Shown in pieces: positions 18,331-20,938 of a stretch of DNA of 20,938 bases (position 1 is its first letter; each line of letters starts with the position of its first letter). A program made the position numbers and the translations under genes. This stretch comes from Chara braunii (lineage: Eukaryota > Streptophyta > Charophyceae > Charales > Characeae). The notes below the pieces were generated by a model. The model was not told the DNA's origin and made no database searches. It saw only the letters and a program-made list of their open reading frames with translations. Location: positions 120,293-141,230 of the forward strand of contig BFEA01000050.1 of NCBI GenBank assembly GCA_003427395.1. The letters are read 5' to 3'.

Positions 18331-18582
18331 CAGCCACCCAGACAGACAGCCAGTCCAGGCCATCCAGCTACCGTAGCACAGCTGATTTCAATTGATTGAT
18401 TGGTTGACTGCTTGATTGGTTGATTCAATTTGATGGATGTGATAGATTGGTTGATTCAGCCACCCAGACAGACACAGCCAGCCCAGGCCATCCCGCGACC
18501 AGCACAGTTCTTTCGATTAATTGATTGATTGGTTGGTTGATTGGTTGATTGGTTGATTGGTTGGTTGATTGATTGATTGGTT
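18331..18582. repeat. 126-bp tandem duplication
   Basis: CAGCCACCCAGACAGACA starts at 18331 and 18457. Each copy continues with CCAG[TC]CCAGGCCATCC and a segment ending in GCACAG, and then a tetranucleotide (TTGA/TTGG) field. The unique part is well conserved while the tetranucleotide part varies in length. Confidence 0.85.
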
Positions 18583-18693
18583 GCTTGCTTGGTTGATTAA
18601 CGGCCAAAAATGCAATGTTAGGCCATTTCCAGATCTGATTGATTGATTGATTGATTGATGGTGATTGATTGATTGATTGATTGGTTGATTGGC
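18390..18693. repeat. (TTGA/TTGG)n tetranucleotide field
   Basis: Repeated TTGATTGATTGGTTGATTGG units occur in several blocks, interrupted by the duplicated unique segment and by an 18603-18635 spacer. Minus-strand open frames of Asn-Gln-Ser-Ile repeats are artefacts. Confidence 0.95.
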
Positions 18694-18820
18694 GGGCAAA
18701 AATGAGTTACATGGCGGCGGTCAGACGGAATGTAGCGTCCTATGGTGTTTGTTTCATGGCAGCTATGAATGATTCATATCTTTGAGCCAATCGTTGAGCA
18801 CACCACCATTACGCAGCCTC

Positions 18821-18850
18821 GTGTGCTGTGTGCTGTGTGCTGTGTGTGCT
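18821..18850. repeat. (GTGTGCT)n short tandem repeat
   Basis: GTGTGCT repeats three to four times with one TG-length variant. Confidence 0.85.
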
Positions 18851-18886
18851 TCACACACTATGCAGATTGCGATCTATCATTAATTG

Positions 18887-18930
18887 AAAATCCGAGAGGG
18901 CTACATTCAAAATCCGGGAGGGCTACATTC
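18887..18930. repeat. 22-bp tandem duplication
   Basis: AAAATCCGAGAGGGCTACATTC is followed directly by AAAATCCGGGAGGGCTACATTC, with a single difference. A third partial AAAAT follows. Confidence 0.95.
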
Positions 18931-18982
18931 AAAATTAAAGAAAATTAATAAATTATCTTTGCTTGTATTTGCTCATCTCTGA

Positions 18983-19058
18983 TGTTTATCAAGAATCTGG
19001 AGATGACCCTCAGCCAAAAGCTGTTTGTATTGGCATTCTCTGGGACATATTTTTTCTG
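18983..19058. repeat. Dispersed repeat R2, copy 2
   Basis: It aligns with 17335-17415 through GATGACCCTCAGCCAAAAGC, TTTGTATTG and a T-rich TTTTTTCTG end. Confidence 0.7.
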
Positions 19059-19094
19059 AGCCTTTTTTTTGGAAGTCGATCAGCCCACCCAAAG

Positions 19095-19095
<1 letters not shown>

Positions 19096-19143
<48 letters not shown>

Positions 19144-19357
19144 TAATCAAAGTGAATAAATCACTCAATGTCAATCAATCAATGAAATTAATCATAGTGA
19201 ATAAATCACTCAAAGTTAATCAATAACTATTCGTCAATCCACAGATCAATCAATCAATCAAAGCCAATCACTCACTCGAAGGCAATCAATCAAAATCAAT
19301 GCATCACTCACAGTCAATCAATCAATAAATCACTCACTCACTCACTCAATCACTCAC

Positions 19358-19388
<31 letters not shown>

Positions 19389-19530
19389 CACACTCAATCA
19401 ATCAATCAATAAATCACTCACTCAAAGTCAATCAATCAAAATCAATGCATCGCTCACAGTCAATCAATCAAAACCACTAAATCTGTCAGAATCAATCAAT
19501 CGATCACTTAATCAATCAAAATCAATCAAA
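19096..19530. repeat. (AATC)n/(CACT)n tetranucleotide field
   Basis: Long runs of AATCAATC, with CACTCACT, AATAAATC and AAAATCAATG variants that recur in blocks. This is the complementary orientation to the TTGA field at 18390-18693. Confidence 0.95.
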
Positions 19531-19540
19531 ATGAATCATA

Positions 19541-19612
19541 CCTGCAGTGCATCGCGTGCGCGCGAGCTCCGCACCTGCAGCGCATAGCGCACGCGCAAGC
19601 ATGCGAGCTCAC
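19541..19612. repeat. 33-bp CG-rich tandem duplication
   Basis: CCTGCAGTGCATCGCGTGCG begins at 19541 and CCTGCAGCGCATAGCGCACG at 19574. Both continue into a GCGAGCTC end. It is strongly CpG-rich in a T/A-rich neighbourhood. Confidence 0.8.
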
Positions 19613-19912
19613 GTGATGCGACGCACCCCAATAAATAGGGTAAAAAAAAAAATTCAGAGAGGGCTGGCTGAGGTAGCCAATGGTGCCCCTCCCTTCTAAA
19701 AACTCGAAGGGCACAGAAAAAGGAATTGGGGCCATGTATTCCTTGTTGAATAGTCTTTTCGCGAAGAACCCCAGCAGTGTATCTGCAAGGGTCCCAACAT
19801 CTCAAGAGACGTTCAGCAATTTTCGTGTGAGAGCAGAGCAGGCCAGCAATATATGTTCTGGATCCGAAGTCAGGTCTGCTTTCCAGCAGTTATGGGTTAC
19901 AAGTTACAACTA
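19613..19912. other. No gene seen
   Basis: It contains an A run (19642-19651) and open frames on both strands with no recognisable domain. The last bases, CTA at 19910-19912, form one half of the target duplication of the next element. Confidence 0.45.
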
Positions 19913-20348
19913 GGGCCTCGCTGCACTACTCTAGACTCTCGAAATACTTCGAGAGTTCGACTAGCATTGTCAGAGAGGCGAGACTCTCGAATTACACGCC
20001 TTCGCTGCACTTACTCTAGAACCTGTGACACTAGATGAACTCTCGAGACCCTGGGCGTCGTCCGACTCAACAGAAGAGCTGCACCACTGCGCTACAGGAC
20101 AAAGTCTGGCCGCCGGGACAGGAGGTCCACTCTCGAAAAACGAGCCTGTCGGCGGGCAACTCCGGTCTCCCGAGGACACGTGGAAATTCGGTTTTTGCAG
20201 GCGGGAGACTCTCGACGTTTCGAGAGTGGCATTGTAGCGTGGCTTCTGACAGCTCTCGATCGGGTGTCGAGAGTTTCCCGATCGAGAGTAAGTGCAGCGA
20301 AGACCCACTCTCAAAACTTCGAGAGTCTAGAGTAGTGCAGCGAGGCCC
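19913..20348. mobile_element. Non-autonomous DNA transposon (436 bp, 31-bp TIRs), PIF/Harbinger-like
   Basis: The first 31 bases (starting GGGCCTCGCTGCACTACTCT) are the exact reverse complement of the last 31. The element is flanked on both sides by CTA (19910-19912 and 20349-20351). A second, inner inverted repeat (TTCGCTGCACTTACTCT at 20001-20017 and its complement at 20285-20301) repeats part of the terminal sequence. CTCTCGA, in either orientation, occurs about ten times inside. No frame encodes a transposase, so movement would need an enzyme supplied from elsewhere. GGGCC termini and a 3-bp duplication fit the PIF/Harbinger superfamily, whose usual target is TAA or TTA; other superfamilies remain possible. 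The exact ends argue for a fairly recent insertion. Confidence 0.85.
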
Positions 20349-20370
20349 CTACTTACTACCGTAGCTCTGT

Positions 20371-20626
20371 CTTTCTTTTGTTTCGTTTTCCTACGAGCAG
20401 TGGCCCTAAGGGCCTTGCTCCACTGGTCACTACTTGCACAAAAGACAAAACATATGGGGGCATATGGTTCCATGTTCTAGCAGAAGATTCATTCCTCTCT
20501 TTCTTTTGTTTCGTTTTCCTACGAGCAGTGGCCCTAAGGGCCTTGCTCCACTGGTCACCACTTGCACAAAAGACAAAACATATGGCAGTGTATGATTCCA
20601 TGTTCTAGCAGAAGATTCATTCTAGT
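20371..20626. repeat. 128-bp tandem duplication containing part of an M1 element
   Basis: CTTTCTTTTGTTTCGTTTTC starts at 20371 and at 20499. Each unit holds about 39 bases of flanking sequence and the left ~89 bases of the M1 element. Only a few bases differ (TCACTACTTG/TCACCACTTG; GGGGGCATATGG/GGCAGTGTATGA). The first copy's M1 segment (from 20410) stops short of the right end. Confidence 0.95.
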
Positions 20627-20659
20627 TTTGCACATTTGGTGAGTAGTGGAGGGAAGCCC
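20538..20659. mobile_element. MITE of family M1, intact copy (122 bp)
   Basis: The ends GGGCCTTGCTCCACTGGTCA and its continuation CCACTTGCACAAAA are inverted relative to TTTTGCACATTTGGTGAGTA and GTGGAGGGAAGCCC, giving imperfect ~34-bp terminal repeats. Flanks are TAA (20535-20537) and TGA (20660-20662), a near match to a 3-bp duplication. Termini resemble those of the 436-bp element upstream (GGGCC, CT, CACTA). There is no coding capacity. Related copies lie at 1209-1302 and 15607-15723, with a partial one at 20410-20498. Confidence 0.75.
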
Positions 20660-20665
20660 TGAAAA

Positions 20666-20710
20666 GCACGTGGTGAGTTGGCCTGCTACTGCCCAGAAAC
20701 TCACGTGCTC
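20666..20710. repeat. Inverted repeat / hairpin
   Basis: AGCACGTGGTGAGTT and AACTCACGTGCT pair around a 17-base loop, with a 3-base offset. It lies just right of the M1 element. A second one, GAGGCCCTTGC with GCAGGGGCCTC, lies at about 20817-20847. Confidence 0.65.
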
Positions 20711-20892
20711 AGTGGTCCCATAACTGCTGAAACACGGACCTTAATGTGAATCAACAGCATATATACTTGGCGTGCCATAACCCTATGGCTATGAGCATTG
20801 CCTCATTCATGGTGAGGAGGCCCTTGCTAATTATCTGCAGGGGCCTCTTTGATAACCCGCAGCGGTTTTCTTATAAATGTTAAGGAGCTATT

Positions 20893-20893
20893 T

Positions 20894-20938
<45 letters not shown>
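20893..20938. repeat. (CT)n microsatellite at window end
   Basis: At least 22 CT repeats run to the last base, so the array may extend beyond the window. Confidence 0.97.

Overview
The window looks like nuclear, non-coding DNA from a eukaryote, built mostly of simple repeats and small or decayed transposable elements. I found no protein-coding gene I would defend. The signs are dense microsatellites, poly(A)/poly(T) tracts up to 67 bases, short inverted-repeat elements, SINE-like repeats, no compact run of long ORFs, and three U6 spliceosomal snRNA relatives. The best U6 copy (2336-2423, minus) has a 3' half of the land-plant/green-algal type (GCATAAATCGAGAAATGG) rather than the animal type. 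That, with the repeat style, suggests a plant-lineage or algal/protist genome, but the species cannot be fixed from this sequence.

Layout. Bases 1-1200 hold a ~20-bp minisatellite and purine-rich DNA. From 1209 to 1735 a small inverted-repeat element lies next to a 190-bp tandem duplication that, on the minus strand, encodes a zinc-finger segment like the C-terminus of LINE reverse transcriptases. Bases 2336-3030 carry the best U6 copy and two tRNA-arm-containing repeats. Bases 3890-5350 carry a dispersed repeat with faint protein-level conservation, also present at 12705-12838, plus tRNA-like fragments. Bases 5800-8700 are higher in GC and mostly unassigned, apart from a 53-bp tandem duplication. 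Bases 9262-10270 hold two oppositely oriented copies of a SINE tail, one with a tRNA-like head. Bases 10590-12260 hold two further U6 copies, many A/T tracts and three foldbacks. Bases 12489-12688 are a pentanucleotide array. Bases 12700-18300 hold microsatellites, minisatellites and short duplications. Bases 18380-19530 contain two tetranucleotide fields in opposite orientation. Bases 19913-20660 hold a 436-bp transposon-like element with perfect 31-bp terminal inverted repeats and a 3-bp target duplication, followed by a smaller related element. The window ends in (CT)n.

No operon or pathway is visible. The common thread is mobile-element activity: a LINE-like remnant (possible retrotransposition machinery), A-tailed U6 and SINE copies (possible passengers of such machinery), and two non-autonomous DNA element families with shared termini, resembling PIF/Harbinger MITEs. 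I found no convincing novel gene system. The best leads are the 436-bp element, the A-tailed U6 copies and the hairpin cluster at 11700-12487.
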